The notes: generated from the letters alone by a model not told the origin. Counted from the stretch's first letter, positions 1-8,727 are shown. The stretch: DNA of 32,759 nucleotides from Bordetella parapertussis (GCA_945878355.1 CAMCTC010000047.1:1-32759), one strand, 5' to 3'. A program made the numbers and translations.

Positions 1-179
1 GGGATCGACCCGACATCGCGTCGAAGTACTGGAAAGGCGTGCTGTGGTCGCCGTCGTACTTCGTCGTCAGCGCAGGCGGTGCGCCCCTGGAAACCATCAA
101 GGCTTACGTCGAGGCGCAGCGCGCGTCCTCGGCACCGTCAGCAGCCCTCACGGGCTGCCCCTCTACCTCCCCTCCATGA
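1..179 (+). CDS. tnpA: IS200/IS605-family transposase TnpA, C-terminal part (cut by window start)
   Basis: Reading from base 3 gives 58 residues ending in TGA at 177-179. The stretch [19 protein letters not shown] followed by [13 protein letters not shown] is characteristic of the C-terminal end of the small HUH/Y1 transposases of the IS200/IS605 family, which excise and insert single-stranded DNA. The HUH pair and catalytic tyrosine would lie upstream of the window, so intactness cannot be judged. The last ~14 residues ([16 protein letters not shown]) are outside the conserved part. The stop codon lies 25 bases before the gudD start, so the element ends directly against that gene. Confidence 0.8.
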   Translation, partial: DRPDIASKYWKGVLWSPSYFVVSAGGAPLETIKAYVEAQRASSAPSAALTGCPSTSPP

Positions 180-200
180 ATTGCGGGCTTTCGCGGGAAT
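155..200 (+). mobile_element. Probable right end of the IS200/IS605 element
   Basis: Just after the conserved transposase residues lies a segment of the form CTACCTCCCC-TCCATGAATTG-CGGGCTTTCG. Ends of this family often carry a subterminal hairpin with a CCCCGCCATGAATGGCGGGG-like core followed by a T-rich step. Here the core is recognisable but degenerate: TCC and TTGC replace the expected complementary bases, so only an outer CCC/GGG pairing is left. The exact cleavage site cannot be placed. The resemblance is from memory of the family and needs alignment to a complete copy. Confidence 0.4.
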
Positions 201-204
201 TCCG

Positions 205-1563
205 ATGAACACCGCCTCCACCCCCACCATCACCGCGCTGCGGGTGATCCCGGTTGCCGGGCGCGACAGCATGCTGCTCAACCTGAGCGGCGCGCATGGT
301 CCGTTCTTCACCCGCAATCTTCTGATCCTGACCGACAGCGCCGGGCGCACGGGCGTCGGCGAGGTGCCTGGCGGCGAGAAGATCCGCCAAACCCTGGAGG
401 ACGCACGCGAGCTGGTCGTCGGCCAGCCACTGGGCTCGCAGCAGCGCCTGCTGCAGGACGTGCAGCGCCGCTTCGCCGACCGCGACGCGGGCGGACGCGG
501 GCAACAGACCTTCGATCTGCGCACCACCATCCATGCGGTCACAGCGATCGAATCGGCCTTGCTCGACCTGCTGGGCCAGCACCTGAGCGTGCCAGTGGCG
601 GCGCTGCTGGGCGAGGGGCAGCAGCGCGACGCGGTCGAGATGCTGGGCTACCTGTTCTTCATTGGCGACAAGCGCAAGACCGACCTGCCCTATGTGGGCA
701 ATGTCGCCAGCCATCTCAGTGCCGCGGATGACAGCGACTGCGGCTGGTTCCGTCTTCGCCATGAAGCGGCGATGACGCCCGAGGCGGTGGTGCGCTTGGC
801 CGAGGCCGCGTTCGAGCGCTACGGCTTCAATGACTTCAAGTTGAAAGGCGGCGCGCTGCGCGCCGAAGAAGAGATCACAGCAATCCACGCACTGCACGAG
901 CGATTCCCGCAGGCCCGCGTGACGCTGGACCCGAACGGCGGCTGGCTGCTCAAGGACGCAGTCCGGCTGATGCGCGATCTGCGAGGTGTCGTGGCCTATG
1001 CAGAAGACCCCTGCGGCGCAGAAGACGGATTCTCGGGCCGCGAGGTGATGGCCGAGTTCCGCCGCGCCACCGGACTGCCGACGGCGACCAACATGGTGGC
1101 CACCGACTGGCGCCAACTCAGCCACGCGCTGTCGCTGCAGTCGATTGACATCCCGCTGGCCGACCCGCATTTCTGGACCATGGCCGGATCGGTTCGGGTG
1201 GCGCAAACCTGCCGCGATTGGGGGCTGACCTGGGGCTCGCATTCGAACAACCACTTTGACGTCTCGCTGGCGATGTTCACCCATGTCGGCGCAGCCGCTC
1301 CGGGGCGCGTCACGGCCATCGATACCCACTGGATCTGGCAGGACGGCCAGCGCCTGACCGTCGATCCGCTGCAGATCGTCGGTGGCCATGTCCAGGTGCC
1401 GAACAAGCCGGGTCTTGGCATCGAACTCGACATGGTCGAGGTCGAGAAAGCCCACCAGCTTTATCGGCAGCACGGCCTGGGTTCGCGCGACGACGCCATC
1501 GCGATGCAGTACTTGATCCCTGGCTGGACCTTCAACCCCAAACGCCCAGCGCTGGACCGTTGA
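205..1563 (+). CDS. gudD: Glucarate dehydratase
   Basis: The 452-residue product belongs to the enolase superfamily and dehydrates D-glucarate (and usually L-idarate) to 5-keto-4-deoxy-D-glucarate in the cytosol. The catalytic set is visible: the KxK pair in FKLKGG (K212, K214), metal ligands D242 (LDPNGGW), E267 (AEDPCG) and N296 (TATNM), D320 (ADPHFW), and the general-base histidine H346 in GSHSNNHFD. Length and both ends match the E. coli enzyme (about 446 residues), including the opening [11 protein letters not shown] and closing YLIPGWTF. The ATG at 205 was chosen over an in-frame one at 79 because the longer version would read through the transposase tail. Only 25 bases separate it from the transposase stop, so any native promoter has been displaced or lies in the element. 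A weak GGGAA may serve as ribosome site. Confidence 0.95.
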   Translation: MNTASTPTITALRVIPVAGRDSMLLNLSGAHGPFFTRNLLILTDSAGRTGVGEVPGGEKIRQTLEDARELVVGQPLGSQQRLLQDVQRRFADRDAGGRGQQTFDLRTTIHAVTAIESALLDLLGQHLSVPVAALLGEGQQRDAVEMLGYLFFIGDKRKTDLPYVGNVASHLSAADDSDCGWFRLRHEAAMTPEAVVRLAEAAFERYGFNDFKLKGGALRAEEEITAIHALHERFPQARVTLDPNGGWLLKDAVRLMRDLRGVVAYAEDPCGAEDGFSGREVMAEFRRATGLPTATNMVATDWRQLSHALSLQSIDIPLADPHFWTMAGSVRVAQTCRDWGLTWGSHSNNHFDVSLAMFTHVGAAAPGRVTAIDTHWIWQDGQRLTVDPLQIVGGHVQVPNKPGLGIELDMVEVEKAHQLYRQHGLGSRDDAIAMQYLIPGWTFNPKRPALDR

Positions 1564-1722
1564 CACGCCAAGCAATGGTGTGTGCAAACCCGCCGCCAGA
1601 CGGACCGCCAAGCCACCAGGCTGACCAGCTGTCACTCGGTGTACGCGCTCTATGTCGAGGCCCACGGCGCCCTCTGAATGCCTCAGAACCGGCGTCGTGA
1701 TGTTCGTCAGGCCGCGGCTGAC

Positions 1723-2997
1723 TCAAGCCGGCGCGCTTGACCTGACCGTCTCGACCCAGCGCCCGCGAGACAGCGCCCACAACACGCCGGCCAACGGCAA
1801 GGCCAGCAGCGCAAACGCCGGGCCGACACGGCCGAAGCCACTGGCCGCCAGGCCGAAGATAGGCGGGCCGATCACGACGCCGAAAAAGGTGAAAAACAGG
1901 CATCCGCCGGTGGCCGTGGCAGCCTGCGACGTCGGCACCAGCCTGGCCACCGTGCCCAGGAAGACGCCGTTCCAGCCTATCGCGGTCGCGCCGTACGTCG
2001 CGAGCAGCAGCATCACCCAGGCGCTTGGCGTGCCAGCAGTCAGCAGCGGCATCAGCAGCCCGGCTGCGGCCATCGCCGCAGCCAAGCCCAGCAGCGTCAA
2101 GCGGGGGCCGCCTTGCCAGCGGTCGGCCACCCAGCCCCACACGATGCGACCGGCCACGCCGGCGGCTTGCGCCACCGACAGCGCCACGCCGGCGCGAACC
2201 AAACCCCAGCCCAAGTCGGTGGTCAGAAAACTCACCAGGTAGGCACCCAGGCTGAGTTGCACCAACGAGAACACAAAGGTGCAGGCGGCCAAGCGGCGCA
2301 GCACCGGGTGGCAGCGCACCAACTGCAAGGGCTGCTGCAACTGCGCCCAGCCCGGCAGCGCGCCACCTGGCGTGCGCAGCGAGTCCAAAGCGCTTCGCAG
2401 GCCTTGCGCCAGCAGCAAGGACAACAGGCACAGGCCCGCCACCAGGGCCAGTGCCGCAGCAGCGCCGGCCACCAGCAGCACCGGCGGCACCAGCAGCCCG
2501 GCCAGCACGCCGCCCAAGGGCACGCCGGTCTGCTTGACCGAGAACACCAGACCGTAGCGCTCAGGCGGCGTGGTGCGCGCCAGCATCTGCGAACTCGCCG
2601 GCGTGATCGGACCGTAGCCCAGGCCCAGCAACAGCGCACCCAGCGCCGCAACCGCCACCTGCGGCACTGCCATCAGGCCCAGGCCCATCGCCGACAGCGC
2701 CAACCCGGCCTGGCTGACGCGGATCGGTCCCCAGCGCTGCACCAGCGCGGCGCCCCACAGGCTGGCGGCCATCGCCCCGAGGTAGACGATCGCGATGTAG
2801 ACACCGACCGCTGCGGTGCCCAGACCCAACGCGGCCAGGAGCGCCGGCGCAGCCACCGCTGGCGCGATCACCGATGCCGCCGAGGCCGACTGCACCGCCA
2901 ACGTGACCGGCAGCGCCCAGCGCAGCAGGCCGGGTCGCAGCGCGGGCGCAGGGGCCAGCGTCCGGAGCGTCGCAGAAGAGTTGGCGGAGGCGGTCAA
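1723..2997 (-). CDS. MFS transporter
   Basis: The product is about 424 residues of alternating hydrophobic segments, consistent with a 12-helix major facilitator in the inner membrane. Seen motifs include a helix-2/3 loop GAALVQRWGPIRVSQAG, the helix-5 motif FSVKQTGVPLGGVLAG and a second-half loop WGWVADRWQGG. These suggest the cyanate/NimT-like or general organic-anion branch; the substrate cannot be read. No ATG is suitably placed: the frame stays open upstream to 3237 but that part is Arg/Ala-rich and not transporter-like. The TTG at 2997 gives a normal-length protein with a short cytoplasmic N-terminus, but no strong ribosome site supports it. The gene converges on gudD. A role in sugar-acid uptake would be a guess from position only. 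Confidence 0.8.
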   Translation of the reverse strand: MTASANSSATLRTLAPAPALRPGLLRWALPVTLAVQSASAASVIAPAVAAPALLAALGLGTAAVGVYIAIVYLGAMAASLWGAALVQRWGPIRVSQAGLALSAMGLGLMAVPQVAVAALGALLLGLGYGPITPASSQMLARTTPPERYGLVFSVKQTGVPLGGVLAGLLVPPVLLVAGAAAALALVAGLCLLSLLLAQGLRSALDSLRTPGGALPGWAQLQQPLQLVRCHPVLRRLAACTFVFSLVQLSLGAYLVSFLTTDLGWGLVRAGVALSVAQAAGVAGRIVWGWVADRWQGGPRLTLLGLAAAMAAAGLLMPLLTAGTPSAWVMLLLATYGATAIGWNGVFLGTVARLVPTSQAATATGGCLFFTFFGVVIGPPIFGLAASGFGRVGPAFALLALPLAGVLWALSRGRWVETVRSSAPA

Positions 2998-3230
2998 GAT
3001 TGACAGTCTAGGGCGCTTTCGCGCTTTGCCTGCAACCAAGGCGTCAGCCCAGGCTGGCCGAACAGACCTATGCGCCGAGTCCCTGATGCATAGACCCGGC
3101 GTCCATGCCGCGATCAGCGCATCACTTTGAGACTTGGCAATCCCTGAGTAGCTCGCGACGGCATGATGTGAAATCCCGAGCCACCTGCGACGCGCCTTGG
3201 CACCTTGAGCCAACCATGACACACCCTGTT

Positions 3231-3257
3231 TTAGCACTCCATTAGGGAGAGTGCTAA
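3231..3257 (+). promoter_or_regulatory. CIRCE operator (HrcA binding site) upstream of rpoH
   Basis: TTAGCACTC at 3231-3239 and GAGTGCTAA at 3249-3257 form a perfect inverted repeat with a nine-base spacer, matching the CIRCE consensus at every arm position. CIRCE is bound by the HrcA repressor, released on heat stress. It ends 42 bases before the rpoH start. TTGAGC at 3205-3210 is a possible -35 element just upstream, with a poor TTTTAG -10 at 3229-3234 that runs into the left arm. The rest of the 302-base gap between the MFS gene and rpoH shows nothing else I can support. No hrcA lies in the window. Confidence 0.93.
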
Positions 3258-3299
3258 TATGAACGGAACCAAGTTGCTGTCAGCCAGTCTTAACCTACC

Positions 3300-4217
3300 A
3301 TGAACATCGCCACCTCCCTGTCAGTACGCGACCCTTGGGCCTTGGTGCCCTCACTCGGCAACCTCGACGCCTATATCTCGGCTGTGAACCGTTTGCCAAT
3401 GTTGACGCAGGATGAAGAGAAACTCTTCGCGCGCCGTTTGCGCGACGAGGCGGATGTGGCATCCGCCGGGAAACTGGTGCTGTCGCACCTGCGCTTGGTG
3501 GTCTCGATCTCACGCCAATACCTAGGCTACGGTCTGCCGCACGGCGATCTGATCCAGGAAGGCAATATCGGGCTGATGAAGGCCGTCAAGCGATTCGACC
3601 CGGATCAAGGTGTTCGCTTGGTGAGCTACGCGATGCACTGGATCAAAGCCGAGATCCACGAATACATCCTGCGCAATTGGCGCATGGTCAAGCTCGCCAC
3701 CACCAAAGCGCAGCGCAAGCTGTTCTTCAACCTGCGGTCGATGAAGCAACGCCTCAAGAGCAATGCCAGCGATGCCAACGCCCACCGCAACACGCTGTCG
3801 TCGGCCGATATTGCGCAGATGGCCGCCACCCTCAACGTCAAGCCGGCGGAGGTGATCGAGATGGAAACCCGGCTGTCGGGTGGCGATGTTGCGCTCGACC
3901 CGCAGAACGACGACAACGAGGAAAGCTACGCCCCAATCGCCTACTTGGCCGATGATTCCGGCGAGCCGACCCAGGTGCTCGAAGGTCGCCGCCGCGATGC
4001 GCAAGCGGGCGAAGGTCTGGTGCAAGCACTCGAAGTGCTGGACGCACGCAGCCGCCGCATCGTCGAGGAGCGCTGGCTCAAGGTCAATGACGACAACTCG
4101 GGCGGCATGACGCTGCATGATCTGGCCGCCGAGTACGGCGTCAGTGCCGAGCGAATCCGCCAGATCGAGGTGGCTGCGATGAAGAAAATGCGCAAGGCGC
4201 TGGAAACCACAGCCTGA
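3300..4217 (+). CDS. rpoH: RNA polymerase heat-shock sigma factor sigma-32
   Basis: This 305-residue sigma-70-family protein directs RNA polymerase to heat-shock promoters. Region 2 runs about residues 55-125 (LVLSHLRLVVSISRQYLGYG, DLIQEGNIGLMKAVKRFDP, RLVSYAMHWIKAEIHEYI). It is followed by the RpoH box QRKLFFNLR at 138-146, which separates sigma-32 from other sigma factors. Region 4 has a helix-turn-helix near the C-terminus (LHDLAAEYGVSAERIRQIE). Size fits the family (about 285-310). No strong ribosome site precedes the ATG. The gene stands alone, not behind ftsEX as in many proteobacteria, and has a CIRCE operator in its 5' region and its own terminator. Translation-level thermosensing, known in E. 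coli, was not assessed. Confidence 0.97.
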   Translation: MNIATSLSVRDPWALVPSLGNLDAYISAVNRLPMLTQDEEKLFARRLRDEADVASAGKLVLSHLRLVVSISRQYLGYGLPHGDLIQEGNIGLMKAVKRFDPDQGVRLVSYAMHWIKAEIHEYILRNWRMVKLATTKAQRKLFFNLRSMKQRLKSNASDANAHRNTLSSADIAQMAATLNVKPAEVIEMETRLSGGDVALDPQNDDNEESYAPIAYLADDSGEPTQVLEGRRRDAQAGEGLVQALEVLDARSRRIVEERWLKVNDDNSGGMTLHDLAAEYGVSAERIRQIEVAAMKKMRKALETTA

Positions 4218-4240
4218 GCCATTGCGCTGCCTCGTGATCA

Positions 4241-4261
4241 GCCACCTCCGGGTGGCTTTTT
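4241..4261 (+). terminator. Rho-independent terminator of rpoH
   Basis: GCCACC (4241-4246) pairs with GGTGGC (4251-4256) around a TCCG loop, followed by TTTTT. It begins 23 bases after the rpoH stop. The minus strand lacks a T-run after the hairpin, so it mainly serves rpoH and not the converging sco gene. Confidence 0.9.
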
Positions 4262-4279
4262 CGCATCAAGCCCACTCCA

Positions 4280-4885
4280 TCAGGGCTTTTCGGCCAACAG
4301 GATTTTCAGGTCATCGACCAGCGCCTGGGCGCCGCTGCCATAGCGGGTGAACAGGCGAACCCGGCCTTGCGCGTCGAACACATACGATCCAGCGGTGTGG
4401 TCGACGGTGTAGCTGGTCTCGGTCTTGCCCGGCGCCTTGGCGAAGAACACTTTGAACTCCTTGGCCACCGCCTTGGTCTCGTCCAGACTGCCGCGCAAGC
4501 CGATGATGTCAGGTCCGAAGCTCGCGACATAGGACTTGAGCAACGCGGCGCTATCGCGCTCGGGGTCGACGCTGACAAAGATGCCCTGCACCCGCGCACC
4601 ATCGGCACCGAGAGAGCGCTTGACCTCGGCCAGTTCGGCCAGCGTGGTGGGGCAGACGTCGGGACATTGGGTGTAGCCGAAGAACACCACCACCAGCTTG
4701 CCCTTGAACTCAGCCAGCGTCCGGGGCTGGCCATCACCATCGGTCAGCGAGAGCTTGCGAGCATATTCAGCGCCGGTGATGTCCACACCCTTGAACGAAG
4801 GCTTGGGCGCGGAGCCGTCGCAGCCCGACAGCAGCGCAGCCGCGGCCATTGCGAGCCATTGTCGACGCATTGCTGAAGTGGTCAT
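4280..4885 (-). CDS. SCO1/SenC copper chaperone for the CuA site of cytochrome oxidase
   Basis: The 201-residue product is a thioredoxin-fold Sco protein that delivers copper to, or reduces, the CuA centre of subunit II. A lipoprotein signal is visible (lipobox LLSGC, C22), so it is probably anchored on the periplasmic face. The copper motif CPDVC (C74, C78) follows VVVFFGYTQ, and the third ligand histidine H163 lies in VDHTAGSY. The ATG at 4885 shares one base with the TGA of ctaB (TGATG), indicating translational coupling. An in-frame start 15 bases upstream (4900) is possible but less likely. It is the last gene of the surf1-ctaA-ctaB block and converges on rpoH. Confidence 0.94.
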   Translation of the reverse strand: MTTSAMRRQWLAMAAAALLSGCDGSAPKPSFKGVDITGAEYARKLSLTDGDGQPRTLAEFKGKLVVVFFGYTQCPDVCPTTLAELAEVKRSLGADGARVQGIFVSVDPERDSAALLKSYVASFGPDIIGLRGSLDETKAVAKEFKVFFAKAPGKTETSYTVDHTAGSYVFDAQGRVRLFTRYGSGAQALVDDLKILLAEKP

Positions 4886-5796
4886 CACGATCCTTGCCAC
4901 CAGGGCATCAGGTAGTGGTCGAGCAGCAGCGCGGCGAACAGCAGCGACAGGTGCAGGATCGAAAAGCGAAATGTCTTGCGCGCCAGCGCATCGCTGTAGT
5001 CACGCCACAGCATCCAGCCAAAGGCAATGAACCAACCGCCCAGCACCACGGCGCAAGCCAGGTAGATCCAGCCGCTCATGCCGATGATGAAGGGCAGCAG
5101 CGTGGCCGCGAACAGCACCAGTGTGTAGAGCAGCACGTTCAGGCGCGTGAAATCTGAACCATGGGTGACCGGCAACATCGGCAGCCCGGAACGGCGGTAA
5201 TCCTCGACACGGTACAAGGCCAATGCCCAAAAATGCGGCGGCGTCCACAAGAAGATGATCAGGCACATCACCACCGCCTCGGGGCCGACGTCGCCGCGCA
5301 TCGCAGCCCAACCCAGCACAGGAGGCATGGCGCCTGATGCGCCGCCAATCACGATGTTCTGCGGCGTCATCGGCTTGAGCACGACGGTGTAGATCACCGC
5401 GTAGCCGACAAAGGTCGCGAAGGTCAGCCACATCGTCAGCGGATTGACGAACCAATAGAGCACCGCACTGCCCGCCCCGCACAACAGCGCCGAGAACACC
5501 AAGGCCTGGCGGTTGCTCAGCTCACCCTTGGCGGTCGGACGCCAAGCGGTGCGCACCATCTTGCTGTCGATCGCCTGCTCGACCAGGCAGTTGAACGCCG
5601 CCGCCGCACTCGACACCAGCCAGATGCCAACGGTGGCCGGCAGTGCCAAGGCCAGTCTGGGCCATCCAGGCTCGGCCAGCAGCATGCCAATCACCGCGCA
5701 AAACACGATGAGCAGCACCACGCGGGGCTTGGTCAGCGCCATGTACTGCCGCCAACGGGTGGTCAGCGTGACGGGAGAGGTGATCGAGGCAGTCAT
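4885..5796 (-). CDS. ctaB: Haem O synthase (protohaem IX farnesyltransferase)
   Basis: This 303-residue UbiA-family membrane enzyme attaches a farnesyl group to haem B, giving haem O, the precursor of haem A. The first prenyl-diphosphate motif is in [16 protein letters not shown], after which comes the family hallmark [10 protein letters not shown]. Further conserved stretches are [24 protein letters not shown] and [11 protein letters not shown]. About eight or nine hydrophobic segments are present. The ATG at 5796 overlaps the ctaA stop by four bases (ATGA), the expected coupling; an in-frame frame extension to 5964 is only shadow of ctaA. The gene also overlaps sco downstream. Confidence 0.96.
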   Translation of the reverse strand: MTASITSPVTLTTRWRQYMALTKPRVVLLIVFCAVIGMLLAEPGWPRLALALPATVGIWLVSSAAAAFNCLVEQAIDSKMVRTAWRPTAKGELSNRQALVFSALLCGAGSAVLYWFVNPLTMWLTFATFVGYAVIYTVVLKPMTPQNIVIGGASGAMPPVLGWAAMRGDVGPEAVVMCLIIFLWTPPHFWALALYRVEDYRRSGLPMLPVTHGSDFTRLNVLLYTLVLFAATLLPFIIGMSGWIYLACAVVLGGWFIAFGWMLWRDYSDALARKTFRFSILHLSLLFAALLLDHYLMPWWQGS

Positions 5797-6962
5797 CGTT
5801 GCGGTGAGGTTCTGGTGGCGTGCAGATCGCCAGCGACAGGAGAAAGCGTGAATTGCGGACGCAGTGCTGGCGCAGCGGCCCGCGCGCGCGCCCACAAGGA
5901 GGTCAGCACCGCGACCAGGCCGGCGGCACCTGCACTGTGCGCCAGCGCAGCGATCATTGGCCAACCCAACACGACGTTGGACAGTCCGCTGGCGGCTTGC
6001 CAGACGAGCAGGCCAGCCAGCGCCAGCGCGTAGCGCCGCGCCACTGCATCATCCTGGCGCCACAAGCGCCATGACAGCGTGACGAGAGCGGCCAGAGCGG
6101 CCAGCGCAAACAGCCGATGCGCCATGTGGATCGCCACCAGTGCATCGAAATTCAAGAAAGCGCCATGTCCTGATCGGCCCAGCTCACGCAGCAGCGTGAA
6201 GCCTTGACCGACATCCATTGCTGGCCACCATTGGCTATTGCAGGTCGGGAACCCGGTGCAGGCCAGCACCGCGTAATTGGTGCTGACCCAGCCGCCGAGC
6301 GCAATCTGCAACAGCACGACACCCAGCACCAGCAGCACCCCGGCCGGCGCAAGACCGGCTCGCAAGACCAAGGGCCGCGCGCGGAAGGACTCATGCTGAA
6401 GCACCAGCAGCGCCAGCAGGACCATCGCGCCCATCAAATGCAGCGTGACGATGGCCGGGTAGAGCTTGAGCGTGACGGTGTACTTGCCGAACAGGCCCTG
6501 CACTATCACCCAGCCCAAGGTCGCCACAGCCCACCATCGCGAATGCGGCAGCGCCTCGCGAACACGCCAACTGATCGAAGCCGCCACCAAGATCAGCAAG
6601 CCCACCGCCATCGCCAAGTAGCGGTGGATCATCTCGATCCAGGCTTTGGCCTGCGTGACCGGTCCGCTTGGCAGCGCCGCCTGCGCCGCCTGGATGTCGC
6701 CATGAGCGCCTAGCGGACTGGCTTCGCCGTAACAGCCTGGCCAATCGGGGCAACCCAGGCCGGCATCGCTGAGCCGCGTGAAAGAGCCGAAGACGATCAG
6801 ATCGAAGGTCAAGAACAGGGTCAGCGCCGTCAGCGCTGCCAAGCGCGTGTTGATAGACGCGCCACGCTGGCGCAGACCCCACCAGCACAGCGGCAGCAAC
6901 GCGATCAGCCCCGCCAGCAGCGCAAGGCGCAGCAGCGGCGGAAGGTCCGGCAGGGCTGGCAT
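5793..6962 (-). CDS. ctaA: Haem A synthase (COX15/CtaA family)
   Basis: This membrane protein of about 389 residues oxidises the C8 methyl of haem O to give haem A. Conserved features are [22 protein letters not shown] near the N-terminus, haem-ligand histidines in [26 protein letters not shown] and ALAHSAGA, and a periplasmic cysteine pair in CTGFPTC. Eight hydrophobic segments are apparent. The ATG at 6962 is used; a GTG nine bases earlier (6971), four bases after the stop of the preceding gene, is an alternative. It sits between a Sco-like gene and ctaB in one minus-strand transcription unit. Confidence 0.95.
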   Translation of the reverse strand: MPALPDLPPLLRLALLAGLIALLPLCWWGLRQRGASINTRLAALTALTLFLTFDLIVFGSFTRLSDAGLGCPDWPGCYGEASPLGAHGDIQAAQAALPSGPVTQAKAWIEMIHRYLAMAVGLLILVAASISWRVREALPHSRWWAVATLGWVIVQGLFGKYTVTLKLYPAIVTLHLMGAMVLLALLVLQHESFRARPLVLRAGLAPAGVLLVLGVVLLQIALGGWVSTNYAVLACTGFPTCNSQWWPAMDVGQGFTLLRELGRSGHGAFLNFDALVAIHMAHRLFALAALAALVTLSWRLWRQDDAVARRYALALAGLLVWQAASGLSNVVLGWPMIAALAHSAGAAGLVAVLTSLWARARAAAPALRPQFTLSPVAGDLHATRTSPQR

Positions 6963-6975
6963 CGGAACCACAGTC

Positions 6976-7686
6976 TCAGGGCTTGGCGGCTGAGGCCGCC
7001 GGGGTGTTGATCAGCGCCTGCCGACCTGCCTTGTCCCAGCCGGCAGAGGCCCGCAGCAAGCGCTCAACATCGCGCTTGAGCTTGGACGGATCGGCATTGG
7101 CCGGGGCACGCATCATCCAGTCGCCCAGTGGATCGACGATATAGAGATGGTCCTCAAGTGCCTGACCGGGCGCTGGTTGTAGCCAGGCCGAGACCAAGGC
7201 GCGCGGCAAGCGCAGGATGTTCATCGCCGGACTGCCCAGCATCGCTTGCTGCAATGCCGGCGCAATCGGTGCGTCGTCAATCAGCAGCCAGAGTTTGTCG
7301 ACGCGGTCGGCTTCGCGACCGGTCATCTCACGCAGCTGACGCTGCAAAAACAGCCGCTTCTCGCAGGCCGGATCGCATCCACCGCCGGACACCACAACCA
7401 GCAACCACTGGCCAGCCAGGCCGCGCAGCGGCTGCGACCGACCATCGACTGTCAGGGCCTGCACCGCTGGTGCGGGCACTGCAGGCTGGATCAAGGTGCT
7501 GTAGGCCGTGCCGCCACCCGGCCGGACAATGAAATAGGTGTAATAGCTCGCCAGTACCGGCGCGGCGCAGACCAGCAGCACCAGCAGCATCTTGAATCGA
7601 CCGCTGGCACGTTGACGGGTCAGTGCCTCAGCTGGCAGTGGCATTGAATGGACGGTCAAGCCAAGCGGTTCAGTGGGATCAGCCAT
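6976..7686 (-). CDS. Membrane-anchored Sco-like thioredoxin-fold protein of the cytochrome oxidase cluster
   Basis: I know this 236-residue protein only as an uncharacterised member of betaproteobacterial cox clusters. Residues 31-54 form one membrane helix (FKMLLVLLVCAAPVLASYY), followed by a periplasmic domain. VVVSGGGCDPACEKRLF carries a CxxxC pair (C103, C107) where Sco proteins have theirs, and DHLYIVDPLGDW contains H179 at the place of the Sco copper histidine. This suggests a divergent Sco/thioredoxin fold acting on copper or disulfides during oxidase assembly; that is inference. The ATG at 7686 overlaps the surf1 end by eight bases. An in-frame upstream ATG at 7728 would overlap surf1 much further and adds an unlikely leader. 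Confidence 0.82.
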   Translation of the reverse strand: MADPTEPLGLTVHSMPLPAEALTRQRASGRFKMLLVLLVCAAPVLASYYTYFIVRPGGGTAYSTLIQPAVPAPAVQALTVDGRSQPLRGLAGQWLLVVVSGGGCDPACEKRLFLQRQLREMTGREADRVDKLWLLIDDAPIAPALQQAMLGSPAMNILRLPRALVSAWLQPAPGQALEDHLYIVDPLGDWMMRAPANADPSKLKRDVERLLRASAGWDKAGRQALINTPAASAAKP

Positions 7687-8443
7687 GGGGTCGCGCCAAG
7701 CGCGGTCTAAGGAGTTGGAACCAGACATACAGGCCGGCGATCAGGGCGCAAAGCGCAAACCACTGCAAAGCATAGCCCTGGTTCTTGCTGACATCGGCCG
7801 CCGGCGCGGGCCATTGCCGCTGCAAGAGGTCACCGACCTGGGCCGAATCAACCGCAGGCGTGACGACCAGATCGGTCTGCTGCACAGACAACGGCCTCAA
7901 CGGCACGCCGATCTCGCGCGCCAAGGCTTCAAGGTCTACATTTTGCCGGATGCGACCGAGCTCCGCGCCGCCGAACGCAAACAGCCTGCTCGGCGGCGGT
8001 GCGATACGGCCGGTCACCACCACCTCGCCCGCCGGCGTGTCTAGCGGCACCAGCCGATTGCGATCAACGAAATCGCGCGGACTCCAGCCGCGTTGCACCA
8101 GCACCGCATCGCCATCGTCCAGCAGCAAGGGCGTCAGAACGTAAAAACCTTGGCGCGAATTCATCTGTCGATTGTCGAGGTAGATGGTGTGCTCGCTCAG
8201 CCAGCGCCCGCGCAGGCTGGTGCGCCGGTATTGCTGGGCTTGGGCATCGCCGGCGTTTCGTGCCAGCATGGTCTGGGGCAATGGCGCCAGCGCAGCGCGC
8301 GACAAGATCTGCTGCTGCAAGTCCAGTTTTTGGCGCGCTCGGTCGAGCTGCCAAACACCCAGTCGGGCCGTCAGCACGACTGACAACACAGCGACTGCCA
8401 GCAGCAGCAAGCCACCCCAACGCCAGCGGCCCGGCGAGGTCAT
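7679..8443 (-). CDS. SURF1-family cytochrome oxidase assembly protein
   Basis: This 254-residue protein helps build subunit I, probably at the haem a3 insertion step. It has the SURF1 plan: an N-terminal helix (about residues 9-28), a periplasmic loop containing LGVWQLDRARQK, YRRTSLRGRWL and VLVQRGWSPRD, and a C-terminal helix (FALCALIAGLYVWFQLL) preceded by KNQGYALQWFALC. ATG at 8443 is used; GTG at 8449 is possible. It opens a minus-strand unit running surf1, Sco-like, ctaA, ctaB, sco, each gene overlapping or nearly touching the next. Its start lies only 24 bases from the start of the divergent DUF2909 gene. Confidence 0.93.
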   Translation of the reverse strand: MTSPGRWRWGGLLLLAVAVLSVVLTARLGVWQLDRARQKLDLQQQILSRAALAPLPQTMLARNAGDAQAQQYRRTSLRGRWLSEHTIYLDNRQMNSRQGFYVLTPLLLDDGDAVLVQRGWSPRDFVDRNRLVPLDTPAGEVVVTGRIAPPPSRLFAFGGAELGRIRQNVDLEALAREIGVPLRPLSVQQTDLVVTPAVDSAQVGDLLQRQWPAPAADVSKNQGYALQWFALCALIAGLYVWFQLLRPRLARPHG

Positions 8444-8467
8444 GGACACCGCCGATAATCTGACACC

Positions 8468-8689
8468 ATGAAAATCCTGATCGTCATTGCGCTGATACTC
8501 GTGTTGGCCTCATTGGCCGGAGCCGGCCTGTTCATGCTGCGCAAGGGTGCCCAACCCGCTTCGCGCGACAAGCGCATGGCCCGCGCACTGACGCTGCGCA
8601 TCGGCCTGTCGATCGCACTGTTCCTGTTCATTCTGTTGAGCTGGTTCATGGGCTGGATCCAACCCACAGGCCTGCCCAGCGGTCGTTGA
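8468..8689 (+). CDS. Twin-transmembrane small protein (DUF2909 family)
   Basis: The product has 73 residues: helix 1 (ILIVIALILVLASLAGAGLFML), a basic loop (RKGAQPASRDKRMARALTLR), helix 2 (IGLSIALFLFILLSWFMGWI) and a short tail. This matches the DUF2909 type found beside coxC and surf1 in Burkholderiales. Function is unknown to me; the position suggests a minor role in the oxidase complex or its assembly. It is transcribed against both flanking cox genes, converging on coxC and diverging from surf1. Confidence 0.85.
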   Translation: MKILIVIALILVLASLAGAGLFMLRKGAQPASRDKRMARALTLRIGLSIALFLFILLSWFMGWIQPTGLPSGR

Positions 8690-8727
8690 GGCCCAGCCCA
8701 AGACTTCGACGAAGCCTAGCAATAAAA

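Noticed and set aside
163..1665. 500-codon open frame on the minus strand opposite gudD
   Set aside because: High GC keeps antisense frames open; gudD matches its family end to end, and the antisense product resembles nothing and is Arg/Ala/Gln-rich.
1564..1722. Possible remnant gene between gudD and the MFS transporter
   Set aside because: Short open stretches exist, but no recognisable protein or RNA motif could be supported.
2113..3003. 296-codon plus-strand frame opposite the MFS transporter
   Set aside because: Product is Gln/Arg/His-rich low-complexity text, the usual shadow of a GC-rich membrane protein gene.
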